A DNA stretch of 64,000 nucleotides from Ochrobactrum sp. Marseille-Q0166 (lineage in GTDB: Bacteria > Pseudomonadota > Alphaproteobacteria > Rhizobiales > Rhizobiaceae): contig NZ_JACJUO010000001.1 in assembly GCF_014397025.1 (NCBI RefSeq), positions 186,001 to 250,000 of the forward strand, written 5' to 3'. The number at the start of each line of letters is the position of its first letter. The first letter of the stretch is position 1. The notes under the pieces were generated by a model. The model worked only from the letters and a program-made list of their open reading frames with translations. It did not search any database and was not told the DNA's origin. The translations under genes were made by a program, and so were the position numbers. This document shows positions 8,351-17,417 of this stretch, piece after piece.

Positions 8351-11300
8351 TCAATAGTCCTTTTCGTAGAAAATACCGGCACTGGAATCGCCATCGGAAC
8401 CAACAGCACCCTTGATCTTTAGGTTTCGCGAAATATCGAGATTAACAGTCCCCTTTGTCGCTCCGGCAGATCCCGCTTCCACACCCAGGTAGATGTTATC
8501 GCGAATATAGCGCCCCGCACGCACGGCAGTCTGACCTTTGCTATCGGTTACGACATCGATGTCATCCAAGCCCGTACCCTGACGCAGCTTGCTCATCAGA
8601 GAGTTATTGGAACCACCAGCCAGTTCTGCGGCGGCAGCTGCAAGCTGTGCTATCTGGAAGGCCGACAATTCGCCGATCGAGCGCTTGAAGATAAGCTGCG
8701 CCAGAACTTCATCCTGCGGGAGTTCCGGCGAAGACGAGAAGACGATATTGAGGTTATCAACTGTCCCTGTAACCGTCACAATCGCGGTGATATTATCACC
8801 CTCGCTGCGCGCGACAAAATTGATCTGCGGATTAAGATCGCCGACCAGCGTGACACTGCCTTCATCAAACGTAATTCGCTGGCCAAGGATACTGATACGT
8901 CCGCGTATCAGGTCGAAAGAACCTACTGGCTGGATATTCGTGACCGGGCCAGTCAGACGCACACGCCCGCCCAGTTCTGTGTCAAGGCCGCGACCGCGTA
9001 CAAAAATCTGATTTGGCGCATTGACCAGGACATCAAGGCGCGGAACGCTTGGGCGAGAGGTCGGTACAGGCACTTTGCTTTTGCGCGTTTCAACCTTGGC
9101 GCGATCAAGCGTTATCTGAACGTTCTTTGGCGTATTTATATGCCGCACTGGAACATAGGTCGCGCCGCCACCCAGATTTTCTGGAACGGTGATTTCAGCG
9201 CGTTCAACATCGATACGGCCAGCAATCAATGGATCGCGCATCAGCGGACCAGTGATCGAAATGCCGCCATTGACTGTCGCCACGACAAGCTTGCCATCCG
9301 CATAGCGTGCATTGTTGAGCTTGATATCGATATTAGCCGGGAAGTTTGCAGTCGCGTTCGTAGAAATGGTGCCTGTCGCAGACACAGATCCGCCGCCGCC
9401 CAAAGCTGCGTTGACCTGACGAAGCGTGATGGTTTCCCCCTCCATCGCACCCATGACATTGATATTGTTGAGGCGGAGATTGGTCTCAGGGTCGACGAAC
9501 TGGGCACCGGCTGTCGAGAACATGCCGCGCAGCTGCGGCTTGTCAAAGCCACCTGAAACACTTGCGGTCACCGAAAGCGTACCACTTGCCTGCGAGCCAC
9601 GATCAGCGAGGAACCGGTTGGCAAGCGCCAGTGGCACGCTGCCGGAAACATTGACGCCAAGTCCCTGTCCGGAAAATGGCACCTTGCCGTTGGCAGTGAC
9701 ATTGAGTCCCTGTGGCCCCTCAAGCGTCAGAGACGAAATATCGACAGCCTTTGCAGCATAGTTGCCTGCCGCCTGTAAGCTTATTGGTACGAGGCCATTT
9801 TCACGCAAAGGCTTTGCCGCGAGACCCGTTCCACGCAGATTAAACTGGGCCGCCGGATTGGTTAGAGGGCCGGTCACCCGCGCAGTACCGGTAACGTTGC
9901 CAGCCAGATCCTGCCCTTTGGCAGCGCCGTTAAGCAATGTCAGAGGCAGATTGGCGAGATTAACATCCACAGCAAGATCGCCCTTGCCAAGTGGCACGCC
10001 GCCCTTGGCGGTCACATCAATGCCATTTCCATTGCTGGCACCACCGGTGACATGCGCATCGATGTTGAGACGATTATTGTCAGAACTGCCCTTTGCTTCT
10101 GCATCCAGCGGCGCAATACCCTGCTTCTTAAGCTCGGCAGCAGTCACGCCACGCGCAACAATATCAAATGCAGCGTTCGGATTGTCTTTTGTACCCGTAA
10201 CCCGAGCGGTACCATTGACTAAACCGCCCAGTCCAAGTTCAGGTTTAAACGTGTTGGCGAGAGCCAAAGGCAAGTTGGACAACGCGACCGAGAGATCAAG
10301 CTTCTCGCCAACAATGCCGTTGACCTTAACCTGTCCATCCCCCGTATTGACGATAACATCGCCAAAGGAAATGTTACTGCCTTTCATAGCAATATTTGCT
10401 GGAGCCGCCAGTGTTGCAGCAAGAGAGCCCTGCTTCACATCGGCAGATGTGAGCGCCAATTCAAAACCGCCATCCTTTGGCTCAAGCGAACCTGATGCAT
10501 TGGCCGAGGTTCCGATTTTGAGCTTGGTACTGGCCGTGAAATCGGTTTTTGTACCGGTCGCATTTGCTTTGGCGTCAAAATTATCGATACCGAAAGTGCC
10601 TACCAGAATATCGCGTGCGCTTGCCGTACCATCAACAACCGGGACGCCTAACAGATCCTGCGCAGAGAGAGCGATATCTGCGGATTTAATGTGGTTATCG
10701 TTGATTTTAAGACCATTGGCCTTGGCGTTGACGGTTGCGTTCTGGCGTTCGCCGTTGGCATCGAGTGTAATATCCGCATTCACCGCACCCGTAGCATTGG
10801 CAAGAAAAAGCGCTGCCGCTGTCGAAATATCCGGTGCATCAACCTTTAACTGCCCTGCGAACAGACCTTTGGAATTTTGCGAAACATTTCCCGAAAGATG
10901 GGCGCCACCCGCGTTAAAAACCAGATCTGTCAGACGTTTCTCATCGTTAACAATGTCGATGACAGTGCCGAGATCAATCTTCTGGCCATTCAGGAATGCG
11001 TTACCGGCAAGTTTACCTGACAACGACGCGCCAGTCGTTGCATTGCCATCAAGCAGCGCATTGAAATCGATCACGCCTTCTGTGAGCTTTCGATCCGCCA
11101 GCGTTCCCTGCGGCGCATCAGCACGCAGCGCCAATGCAATCAGCTTGTCGTCACCACGCGCACTGCCCTTGATCGTCATACGACCGGAAGCTTTGTCCGA
11201 CAAAAGCCTGAGGTCCGAGAGCATGACGCCGAAATCAAAGTCGGCCTTATCGGACGCGAAGGAACCATTGGCGGTTATTTCGCTCAGTTCGTTGCCAATG

Positions 11301-12988
11301 CGGAAATTACGCGCTGCAAAGCCCTGCGTACTACGGACAATCCCGCCGCTCAGCTTCACATCACCATCAAGGATATTATCTACCGCTTCTGTGCCGGTGC
11401 GCATGTTCTGCGCATCGCCATCAAGATTAAGGTCGAATGCGCCACTGATCGGTTTAACGGTACCCGATGCCTTGACATCAATGCTGCCTGCGAGATCACG
11501 GCCGGCGAGTGCCGCATAGGGCGCCAGGCTTGCAATCTTCGCTGCAATATCGCCGTTGAACGCGAATTCATCGATCTTGCCGTTAAGTTCCAGACTGAGG
11601 CCATTGCCCTCAATTGCAGCCTTTGCAAGATCGACAGCAGTGCCAGCCCGCCAGCCACCGGAAATTGCCAGATCAATTTTATCGCCCAACGCTTCCGCAA
11701 CTTTCGCATCGGTCGCATCGATGCCGCTGACGCCGCCATTCACGTTGAAAGTGACGCGGCGGTTCGAAGCGTCATTTAGATTTTCTGCTACACCGCCCAT
11801 ATCAACCACGATATTGGAAGCAGAAACGGTAGCATTCTTGAAGCCTTCAACAGCAAGCTTGCCGGTCCAGTCATTGGTCGGGCGATCGCCATAGGAAATC
11901 TGCAAGGTTGCGTTGTTGATCGATGTTTCACCGCCTTTTACTGGCAAAAGCACCTGGCCCTTGCTGTCATCGCGAATATTCGCATCAACGCGCAGCTTGT
12001 TCAGAAAGCCATCACTACCGGACTCAGCTGAGGCTTTGACGTTCAGTGCAGCACTGTTAAGTGCCAGATCATCAAGACGGAAGCCGCCACCATCTTTGAG
12101 TAAGCCATTTGCAACGAGTGCAGTCTCCGCTCCAAAGAAGTCGCGGAATGCCGGTGGTACCAGAACGGCGATAGGCCCATTGATCTGCGTCGCAAATATG
12201 CGGCCATCAGCCCGACGTACCAGCGTGAAGCCACCGGTGAGTGTGCGGCGGCCATTTGTATCAAGCGCCAAATCGATCTTAAGGTCATCCAGCGTGCCCT
12301 TGCCGGTCAAAGTCAGATCAACCGGCGGACGACCATCGATATTAAGCACGTTGGCAACAATACCGTTGGCCGGTTCAGTCACTTTCAAATCAAGATCGAG
12401 CTTCTGATCAGCATTGGCATAGGCTGCGCGCAAAGCAAAATTGCCCCCCGGCCCATCAAGGCGCTTAATGTCAAAAGCAGAGGTAAGTGACCCATCGGCG
12501 AGCGACAGATTTCCGTTCAACGATACTTCCGACTGGAGCCCAAAAATATCCTGACCAAATTTCAGGCGCGCCACATCAAGGCTATCGATATTGATTGAAA
12601 GCGGCAGTTCGGGCAGGCTGAAACTTGTTGCTTCAGGGGATGGCAGACTGTTATCCGGCAATGGCTTGCGGATTAGGTCAATACGCTCAGCAACGAGTGA
12701 CTGAATACTCAGGCGACCCGTAAACAGCGCTGTCCTGCTCCAGTTAAGTTTCGCATTTTCAATGCGCAGCCACACGCCTTCACGGTCGGCAATGGTGATC
12801 TGGGCAACACTTGCCTCAGACGACAAAAGCCCGCTCAAGCCAGAAAACTGGATGCGGCGGTTGGGCGCGGAAAGTTTGCTTTCCACGAAGGAGATAAAAT
12901 ACGACTTTTCCTCTTCCTGCTGCTGCTCCTGAGCAACGACAGGCACTGCGAAAAGGATAAAGGCGAGAAGTGCGAGAAATCTGGTCAA
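8351..12988 (-). CDS. tamB: TamB-like translocation/assembly module protein (DUF490)
   Basis: A very large protein of 1545 residues with a signal peptide or N-terminal anchor (MTRFLALLAFILFAVPVVAQ). Most of the chain is a long repetitive beta-rich region of alternating short strands (LDL, VNADITLDANG, GTARVTG repeated), typical of AsmA/TamB proteins that form a hydrophobic groove across the periplasm. The C-terminal 350 residues carry the conserved DUF490/TamB domain (LNPQINFVARSEGDNITAIV, PELPQDEVLAQLIFKRS, FYEKDY end). TamB works with the outer-membrane protein TamA in outer-membrane protein assembly and phospholipid transport. It overlaps tamA by four bases (ATGA), so translation is coupled. 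The motif GTARVTG recurs several times, showing internal duplication. Confidence 0.94.
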   Translation of the reverse strand: MTRFLALLAFILFAVPVVAQEQQQEEEKSYFISFVESKLSAPNRRIQFSGLSGLLSSEASVAQITIADREGVWLRIENAKLNWSRTALFTGRLSIQSLVAERIDLIRKPLPDNSLPSPEATSFSLPELPLSINIDSLDVARLKFGQDIFGLQSEVSLNGNLSLADGSLTSAFDIKRLDGPGGNFALRAAYANADQKLDLDLKVTEPANGIVANVLNIDGRPPVDLTLTGKGTLDDLKIDLALDTNGRRTLTGGFTLVRRADGRIFATQINGPIAVLVPPAFRDFFGAETALVANGLLKDGGGFRLDDLALNSAALNVKASAESGSDGFLNKLRVDANIRDDSKGQVLLPVKGGETSINNATLQISYGDRPTNDWTGKLAVEGFKNATVSASNIVVDMGGVAENLNDASNRRVTFNVNGGVSGIDATDAKVAEALGDKIDLAISGGWRAGTAVDLAKAAIEGNGLSLELNGKIDEFAFNGDIAAKIASLAPYAALAGRDLAGSIDVKASGTVKPISGAFDLNLDGDAQNMRTGTEAVDNILDGDVKLSGGIVRSTQGFAARNFRIGNELSEITANGSFASDKADFDFGVMLSDLRLLSDKASGRMTIKGSARGDDKLIALALRADAPQGTLADRKLTEGVIDFNALLDGNATTGASLSGKLAGNAFLNGQKIDLGTVIDIVNDEKRLTDLVFNAGGAHLSGNVSQNSKGLFAGQLKVDAPDISTAAALFLANATGAVNADITLDANGERQNATVNAKANGLKINDNHIKSADIALSAQDLLGVPVVDGTASARDILVGTFGIDNFDAKANATGTKTDFTASTKLKIGTSANASGSLEPKDGGFELALTSADVKQGSLAATLAAPANIAMKGSNISFGDVIVNTGDGQVKVNGIVGEKLDLSVALSNLPLALANTFKPELGLGGLVNGTARVTGTKDNPNAAFDIVARGVTAAELKKQGIAPLDAEAKGSSDNNRLNIDAHVTGGASNGNGIDVTAKGGVPLGKGDLAVDVNLANLPLTLLNGAAKGQDLAGNVTGTARVTGPLTNPAAQFNLRGTGLAAKPLRENGLVPISLQAAGNYAAKAVDISSLTLEGPQGLNVTANGKVPFSGQGLGVNVSGSVPLALANRFLADRGSQASGTLSVTASVSGGFDKPQLRGMFSTAGAQFVDPETNLRLNNINVMGAMEGETITLRQVNAALGGGGSVSATGTISTNATANFPANIDIKLNNARYADGKLVVATVNGGISITGPLMRDPLIAGRIDVERAEITVPENLGGGATYVPVRHINTPKNVQITLDRAKVETRKSKVPVPTSRPSVPRLDVLVNAPNQIFVRGRGLDTELGGRVRLTGPVTNIQPVGSFDLIRGRISILGQRITFDEGSVTLVGDLNPQINFVARSEGDNITAIVTVTGTVDNLNIVFSSSPELPQDEVLAQLIFKRSIGELSAFQIAQLAAAAAELAGGSNNSLMSKLRQGTGLDDIDVVTDSKGQTAVRAGRYIRDNIYLGVEAGSAGATKGTVNLDISRNLKIKGAVGSDGDSSAGIFYEKDY

Positions 12989-14946
12989 AACGCCTGTCCT
13001 ATGCCCACGTAGAATGCATAGCTCGGATCGCCCGAGCGGCGGTTAAGTGGAAGAGCAACGTCAAAGCGGATCGGCCCAAGCCCTGTCAGGTAGCGCAGAC
13101 CAAGACCGGCACCAACACGCATTTCTTCCGAAAAGTCTGGATAGGATTGTTCGCCGACATAGCCTGCATCGACAAAGCCTACGACACCTATGGAATCGGT
13201 TACGCGCGTGCGCACTTCCCCCGAGGTCTCCACCAGTGAACGCCCGCCAATCGTTTCGCCGGTCGATGTTTCGACACCAATGCTACGATAGGAATAACCG
13301 CGAATGGAGCCGCCACCACCTGCGAGGAACAACTGGTTGGGCGGCAAGTCTGCAATGTCAGCACCGACAACGGAACCCAATTTCACGCGGCCTGCGAGCA
13401 CAACCCGGTCTGTCGAACCAAAGCCGTAATAAGCTCTGCCCTCAGCAGTGAAGCGCGTCGCAAAATTACCGCGCTGGAACTCGTAGAAGGGCTGTATATT
13501 GGCTTCGGCATAAAGGCCGGAAGTTGGATCGGGCTTGTTGTTACGGCCATCATAGAGAAGATTGCCTTCCAGCCCACCGACCGTGAACTCCCGCTTGCCG
13601 AAATAATCATCATCGAAGCGACCATGGCTGGTCTTTGCGTAGAGCGCACCAGAAAGCTCGTCGCTAAAAATCTGCGTGAAGCCTGTTTTCGCATTGATCG
13701 ATGTTTCGGTATAAGCGTCAAGGACCTCCCGCTTAGCATCAAGTGCAGCCACAAAATCCGTATCCGGCGTATAAATACCCGGTTTCGCGAAGCTCGTTCC
13801 GAGCGTGTAGGTGAAATTTTTCGGGTCGAACGAATTGTCCTGTGAACCGCCAACACCACTGACCTTGGCATCGAAGCGCAGTCGCTCACCACGGCCAAAC
13901 AGGTTGCGATGCATCCAGTAACCGGTAACACCAAAGCCATCAAGCGTCGAATATTCCGCACCAAAGCCAAAGCGGCGCGGCTTACGCTCCTGGACATTGA
14001 GTGTCATTGGCAGACTCCCATCCGGCTCGATCTTATCAGCTTCTTCAAAATTCATCGCACGGAAGACTTCCATCCGGCCGAGGCGCTTCTTCGCATCTTC
14101 AATGTCTTTGGGACTATATTGTTCGCCCGGTTTCAGTCCAGTCATCCACGCGACAAATTGTGGATCCATGCGCGCAGTACCCACGACACTCACTGGCCCG
14201 TAATGCGCCTTGCGGCCCGGATCGAGCGAAATATCTGCGGCAACAGTATCCCCGTCGTGATCCGCAACAATGTCCTCGGCGGTGATTTTCGCTTTCGCAT
14301 AGCCCTGCTGGCGCCATGCTTCTACGGCCAGACGCTCGGCTCTCAGAATAGTGGTTGAGCGGGCAAGCTGACCGGGTGCGAAGCCAGCCTCTTCAGGTGT
14401 CTGAATCTTGTTGCGCTTATCAGTCGAAGGCGGCGCGATATTTGAAATGGCTGTTCGTGAGAACAAAAACTTCGGACCGGGATCGACAGAAATATCGATC
14501 TTTGCATTGTTGGGAATGTCGGTATCGGCAGGAATATCGGCTGCTTCACGCCCATTCACTTTGATGGAAATCGTGCCACCGTAGCGGCCTTCACCATAAA
14601 GTGCTGCCAGAATACGCCGATAATCGCCACGCGCTTTGGCCAAAAGGCCTGCTGAGCCTGAGGCTGGCGTTTGCTCATCAGTGACGAGCCCGGAAGCAGC
14701 ATCAATCACCGGCTTCAAGTCGGCATCACTGCCGTCCGCATTTTTGCGGGCGCCGGAAGTTGTAACTTCAACAGTATAACTCTTTGGATCGATAATATCG
14801 GGATCGGCTTCTTTCTTCTCACCCCAAAGGTGAATGCCGAAAATCTCGAAAGCCATAGCAGGAGAAACAGTCATAGAAGCAAACTGCACAGCAAGTGCGA
14901 GTGCTATAAGACCTCTTCCCTGTATCGTCCTGTTACTCAAAGTCAT
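12985..14946 (-). CDS. tamA: TamA/BamA-family outer-membrane protein
   Basis: A 653-residue Omp85-superfamily protein. A signal peptide (MTLSNRTIQGRGLIALALAVQFASMTVSPAMA) is followed by POTRA-type domains (GPKFLFSRTAI, GRKAHYGPVSVVG segments) and, from about residue 330, a 16-strand Bac_surface_Ag barrel. The barrel includes FLAGGGGSIRGYSYRS (the conserved RGY/F loop motif) and a C-terminal aromatic residue (GIGQAF) as needed for outer-membrane insertion. It partners TamB, whose gene overlaps by four bases. I prefer the ATG at 14946 because it begins a clean signal peptide; an in-frame TTG at 15006 would add twenty residues. The start is therefore uncertain. Confidence 0.93.
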   Translation of the reverse strand: MTLSNRTIQGRGLIALALAVQFASMTVSPAMAFEIFGIHLWGEKKEADPDIIDPKSYTVEVTTSGARKNADGSDADLKPVIDAASGLVTDEQTPASGSAGLLAKARGDYRRILAALYGEGRYGGTISIKVNGREAADIPADTDIPNNAKIDISVDPGPKFLFSRTAISNIAPPSTDKRNKIQTPEEAGFAPGQLARSTTILRAERLAVEAWRQQGYAKAKITAEDIVADHDGDTVAADISLDPGRKAHYGPVSVVGTARMDPQFVAWMTGLKPGEQYSPKDIEDAKKRLGRMEVFRAMNFEEADKIEPDGSLPMTLNVQERKPRRFGFGAEYSTLDGFGVTGYWMHRNLFGRGERLRFDAKVSGVGGSQDNSFDPKNFTYTLGTSFAKPGIYTPDTDFVAALDAKREVLDAYTETSINAKTGFTQIFSDELSGALYAKTSHGRFDDDYFGKREFTVGGLEGNLLYDGRNNKPDPTSGLYAEANIQPFYEFQRGNFATRFTAEGRAYYGFGSTDRVVLAGRVKLGSVVGADIADLPPNQLFLAGGGGSIRGYSYRSIGVETSTGETIGGRSLVETSGEVRTRVTDSIGVVGFVDAGYVGEQSYPDFSEEMRVGAGLGLRYLTGLGPIRFDVALPLNRRSGDPSYAFYVGIGQAF

Positions 14947-15231
14947 ACGCGCAACTGTCCGGTTTTCGTTAAACGGCCGCTTGAGAAGCGCCCCGCCCTC
15001 CCCCAATCCCAGGACGATTCAGGGATTACCATAGAGCAGACAGAAGGCTAAATTACAACCCAAGAGCCATTCGACTATCAGAATACAGCTGTCACAATGC
15101 CTTTTTTGGTAGCGTAGCCGCCCTAACTGCGCAGGATTGGCACGTAGACAAAAGCAATTGGGTCTGCATCCGATTCTGATTGTCAATCATCCCCTATTTT
15201 GAGCTGATTGAGTCAATGGAGCGTTAATTTT

Positions 15232-15345
15232 AAAAAAACAATGCGGCCCGCTGGACGGAGGAAATCCAGCAGGCCGCCAATCAGGTCATCGGGAGGGGAG
15301 AGAATGACCTGATAATTCAGTTTTCAATGAAAGAGGTTGCAAAAC
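15232..15345 (-). ncRNA. Structured small RNA with anti-Shine-Dalgarno loops, alpha-r14/CcsR-like (copy 1)
   Basis: Read on the minus strand. A perfect 9-bp hairpin (arms 15281-15289 and 15304-15312) displays the loop TCTCTCCCCTCCCG. It is followed by a GC-rich hairpin (15243-15277, stem GCGGCC..GGCCGC) with loop TTTCCTCCG and then ATTGTTTTTTT as a Rho-independent end. A weaker 5' hairpin (TGCAA..TTGCA) lies near 15338-15359. C/U-rich loops complementary to GGAGG on a series of hairpins are the hallmark of the alpha-r14 (NfeR1) and CcsR small RNA families of alphaproteobacteria. The 5' end is a guess from the usual 115-125 nt size. The 3' hairpin could instead be read as the terminator of the SH3 gene. 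Confidence 0.55.
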
Positions 15346-15372
15346 CAGACGGCGTTGCACACCACTCCGACA

Positions 15373-15996
15373 TTACCTTCCAGAGTTATACGGGCGTGTA
15401 TTTCCGATGAGACCTGAAGCGTAGGGTCCACGGGGTTGCCAGTCGGAAGACGTTGTCGGCCTTACCCCTTCGCCAATCCTTGGCGCAGGCGTGGGCAGTG
15501 GAGGTGCAACATTGGGTTCGCGATAAGGATCATATCCCGGAGCCCAACCTGGACCCGATGGAGTTCTTGGGCGAGGATTGTATCTAGGCCACCAATTCGT
15601 ACGCCTGTGATAATGCCATCGCGGTATCCAGTACGGATTAGGATCTTCGTTCCATTGTTCCGCTAAGCCGCCAGCAATAATGACAGTTGTAGAAGATCTG
15701 GGATAGACTGGGCCTCGCGTAGAACCACGGAAATTTAGCAAACGAGATGCAACCCAGCCAATATTGCGACCCACCCTGATCTGACACCAGGTACCGCGGC
15801 ATGGGCCAGCATCGACTCTAATCCCAGCCGGCAACGTGGCTAAACGCATATAATTAACACCCGGCCCACTGCGAACATTGACGTTAGAGGTAACAATCGC
15901 CGGTGCAGCAAACGCGTATGTCGGCAATAAAATTGCTGACACCAAAGCGCTCGCCTTTATAAAATTGTATTTAAGAAATCCGTTAAATAATTTCAC
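15373..15996 (-). CDS. Secreted bacterial SH3-domain protein
   Basis: A 207-residue exported protein. I chose the GTG at 15996 because GGAG lies 9-10 bases upstream and it opens a normal signal peptide (VKLFNGFLKYNFIKASALVSAILLPTYAFA). Upstream in-frame ATGs at 16065 and 16032 would add AT-rich, poorly supported residues. Mature residues about 31-90 are an SH3b domain (VNVRSGPGVNYMRLATLP ... GWVASRLL), which in this family binds cell-wall peptides. The rest is Pro/Trp/Arg-rich and low complexity (PYWIPRWHYHRRTNWWPRYN). A periplasmic wall-binding role is likely; no enzymatic domain is present. It is flanked on both sides by putative anti-SD small RNAs on the same strand. Confidence 0.85.
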   Translation of the reverse strand: MKLFNGFLKYNFIKASALVSAILLPTYAFAAPAIVTSNVNVRSGPGVNYMRLATLPAGIRVDAGPCRGTWCQIRVGRNIGWVASRLLNFRGSTRGPVYPRSSTTVIIAGGLAEQWNEDPNPYWIPRWHYHRRTNWWPRYNPRPRTPSGPGWAPGYDPYREPNVAPPLPTPAPRIGEGVRPTTSSDWQPRGPYASGLIGNTRPYNSGR

Positions 15997-16233
15997 CGCT
16001 AATACTCCAAATAAAAACAAAATAATTGACATATAAAGCGATATACAATTGGCAATATACATCATAAAAAATAAAATATCAAATACACCGTAAAATTGTC
16101 AATTATCTTTAAAATATATCGTCTAATATTACTACAATTCTAACTATTATAATCGACAAGATATTTGAAGTAAAATTTTATTAAATATTTATATTAAATA
16201 AAAACTTCTCTAAACCATTAGATACTTCCAAAT
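15997..16233. other. AT-rich intergenic segment upstream of the SH3 gene
   Basis: Very AT-rich DNA with stretches such as TAAAATATCAAATACACC and ATTAAATATTTATATTAAAT. It should hold the SH3-gene promoter on the minus strand. I see no convincing gene in it. Confidence 0.5.
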
Positions 16234-16350
16234 AAAAAAAGCGCCCTGGAGGGAACCAGGGCGCCACGCGGCTTTTAAGGGGGAGAGGGAGGAAAAAGCC
16301 GCGCAACCGGGCCGTCAGACCTGGTTAGAGCGATCAGCGGACGGGAACTT
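16234..16350 (-). ncRNA. Structured small RNA with anti-Shine-Dalgarno loops, alpha-r14/CcsR-like (copy 2)
   Basis: Read on the minus strand, three hairpins follow one another. The first, arms 16305-16311 and 16320-16326, is imperfect. The second is a perfect 10-bp stem (arms 16267-16276 and 16294-16303) with the loop TCCTCCCTCTCCCCCTT. The third is a perfect 9-bp stem GCGCCCTGG..CCAGGGCGC (16241-16264) with loop TTCCCT, directly followed by TTTTTTT. This repeats the design of the element at 15232-15345 with a different sequence in the stems and the same CCTCC-type loops. The 5' end is estimated. It lies between cyoD and the SH3 gene, both on the same strand. Confidence 0.6.
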
Positions 16351-16386
16351 AGCCCGCCCTACTGAAATTCACTAAGAGAGTCTTTG

Positions 16387-16419
16387 TCTGAAAACCGTTT
16401 TACGGTTTTCGGGATCGCT
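16387..16419. repeat. Dispersed palindromic repeat (RIME-like), after cyoD
   Basis: GAAAACCGT-TTT-ACGGTTTTC followed by GGGATCGCTCTAA, starting right at the cyoD stop codon. The GAGCGATCCCGAAAACCG end matches the intergenic palindromes seen at 46727-46766 and in the liuD 3' end. Confidence 0.6.
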
Positions 16420-16785
16420 CTAAGGCAGATTACGCGCATCATCCGGCGTCATATACATCGGCATCATATTGGTATCGAGGTGATGCATGACCCAGATGGA
16501 ACCAGCAAGCACGATCGCCAGAATGATAACCGTGAAAATGAGCGCCATAATATTCCACCCATTTTCCGACTTCGGATCAAGGTGCAGGAAATAAACCAGA
16601 TGCACCACGATCTGAACGGCAGCCATACCGACAACAATTGCTGCGGTCGTCGCTGGCGTAAAGTATCCGTTCATCGCCAACATGAATGGAACGATGGTGA
16701 GAATGATCGCGAGAGCCAGACCAATCAGGTAGGACTTCAGGCTGCCATGTGCGGCTTGATCGTGTGTTTCGTGTCCAGAGCTCAT
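16420..16785 (-). CDS. cyoD: Cytochrome o ubiquinol oxidase subunit IV
   Basis: A 121-residue membrane protein with three helices (YLIGLALAIILTIVPFMLA; TAAIVVGMAAVQIVVHLVYFLHL; NIMALIFTVIILAIVLAGSIWVM) in the pattern of CyoD. A His-rich cytosolic N terminus (SSGHETHDQAAHG) precedes them. Subunit IV helps assemble the bo3-type quinol oxidase. I chose the ATG at 16785, which overlaps the cyoC stop by one base (TGATG), over an in-frame start at 16866 that would lie inside cyoC. It is the last gene of cyoABCD; the gene for heme O synthase (cyoE) is not next to it. Confidence 0.93.
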   Translation of the reverse strand: MSSGHETHDQAAHGSLKSYLIGLALAIILTIVPFMLAMNGYFTPATTAAIVVGMAAVQIVVHLVYFLHLDPKSENGWNIMALIFTVIILAIVLAGSIWVMHHLDTNMMPMYMTPDDARNLP

Positions 16786-17414
16786 CACAATACACCCAGC
16801 AGATAGACAAGGGTAAAGACGCCAATCCAGATGATGTCCAGGAAGTGCCAGAAGAGGCTCAAGCACATCACGCGCGTCCGGTTCTTTTCGGTCAGGCCAT
16901 CACGCAGAAGCTGGGCGGAAAGCACCAGAATCCAAATGAGGCCAGAGGTAATATGCAGACCGTGTGTTCCAACCAGCGCAAAGAACGCCGAGAGGAATGC
17001 GCTGCGGCTTGGCCCTGCACCTTCAGCGATCAGATGATTGAATTCATAGATTTCCATCGCGAGGAACGCGAAGCCGAGCAGAAAAGTCACGGCCAACCAG
17101 AACAGAACACCTGCACGATTGTTCCTGAACATCGAGAGCGTCGCCAGACCATAAGTCAGCGACGACGCCAGCAGGATCATCGTTTCGGTCAAGACAAACT
17201 GTAGATCAAACAGTTCACGACCGGTCGGGCCACCTGCGAATTGATGTGCCAGAACAGCATAGGTTGCAAACAATCCCGAGAAGAGAACGCAATCGCTCAT
17301 CAGGTAGATCCAGAAGCCGACCAGTGTGGTCGACCCGGAATCATGATGGTCTTCGTGAGCTGGGTGCTCGTTGCCGCCCTTGAAAGGGCCAACTTTATAA
17401 TAAGTAGCGCTCAT
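16785..17414 (-). CDS. cyoC: Cytochrome o ubiquinol oxidase subunit III
   Basis: A 209-residue membrane protein with five predicted helices, including [23 protein letters not shown] and [18 protein letters not shown]. The conserved E/H residues of subunit III of heme-copper oxidases are present ([31 protein letters not shown]). It supports oxygen and proton channel function of the quinol oxidase. The start lies three bases after the cyoB stop codon, so the genes are tightly coupled. Confidence 0.95.
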   Translation of the reverse strand: MSATYYKVGPFKGGNEHPAHEDHHDSGSTTLVGFWIYLMSDCVLFSGLFATYAVLAHQFAGGPTGRELFDLQFVLTETMILLASSLTYGLATLSMFRNNRAGVLFWLAVTFLLGFAFLAMEIYEFNHLIAEGAGPSRSAFLSAFFALVGTHGLHITSGLIWILVLSAQLLRDGLTEKNRTRVMCLSLFWHFLDIIWIGVFTLVYLLGVL

Positions 17415-17417
17415 GGA

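Noticed and set aside
9762..11519. Long open frame on the plus strand (585 codons)
   Set aside because: It lies fully inside tamB on the other strand, and its Ser/Pro/Ala-rich translation is a mirror of the repetitive tamB coding sequence.
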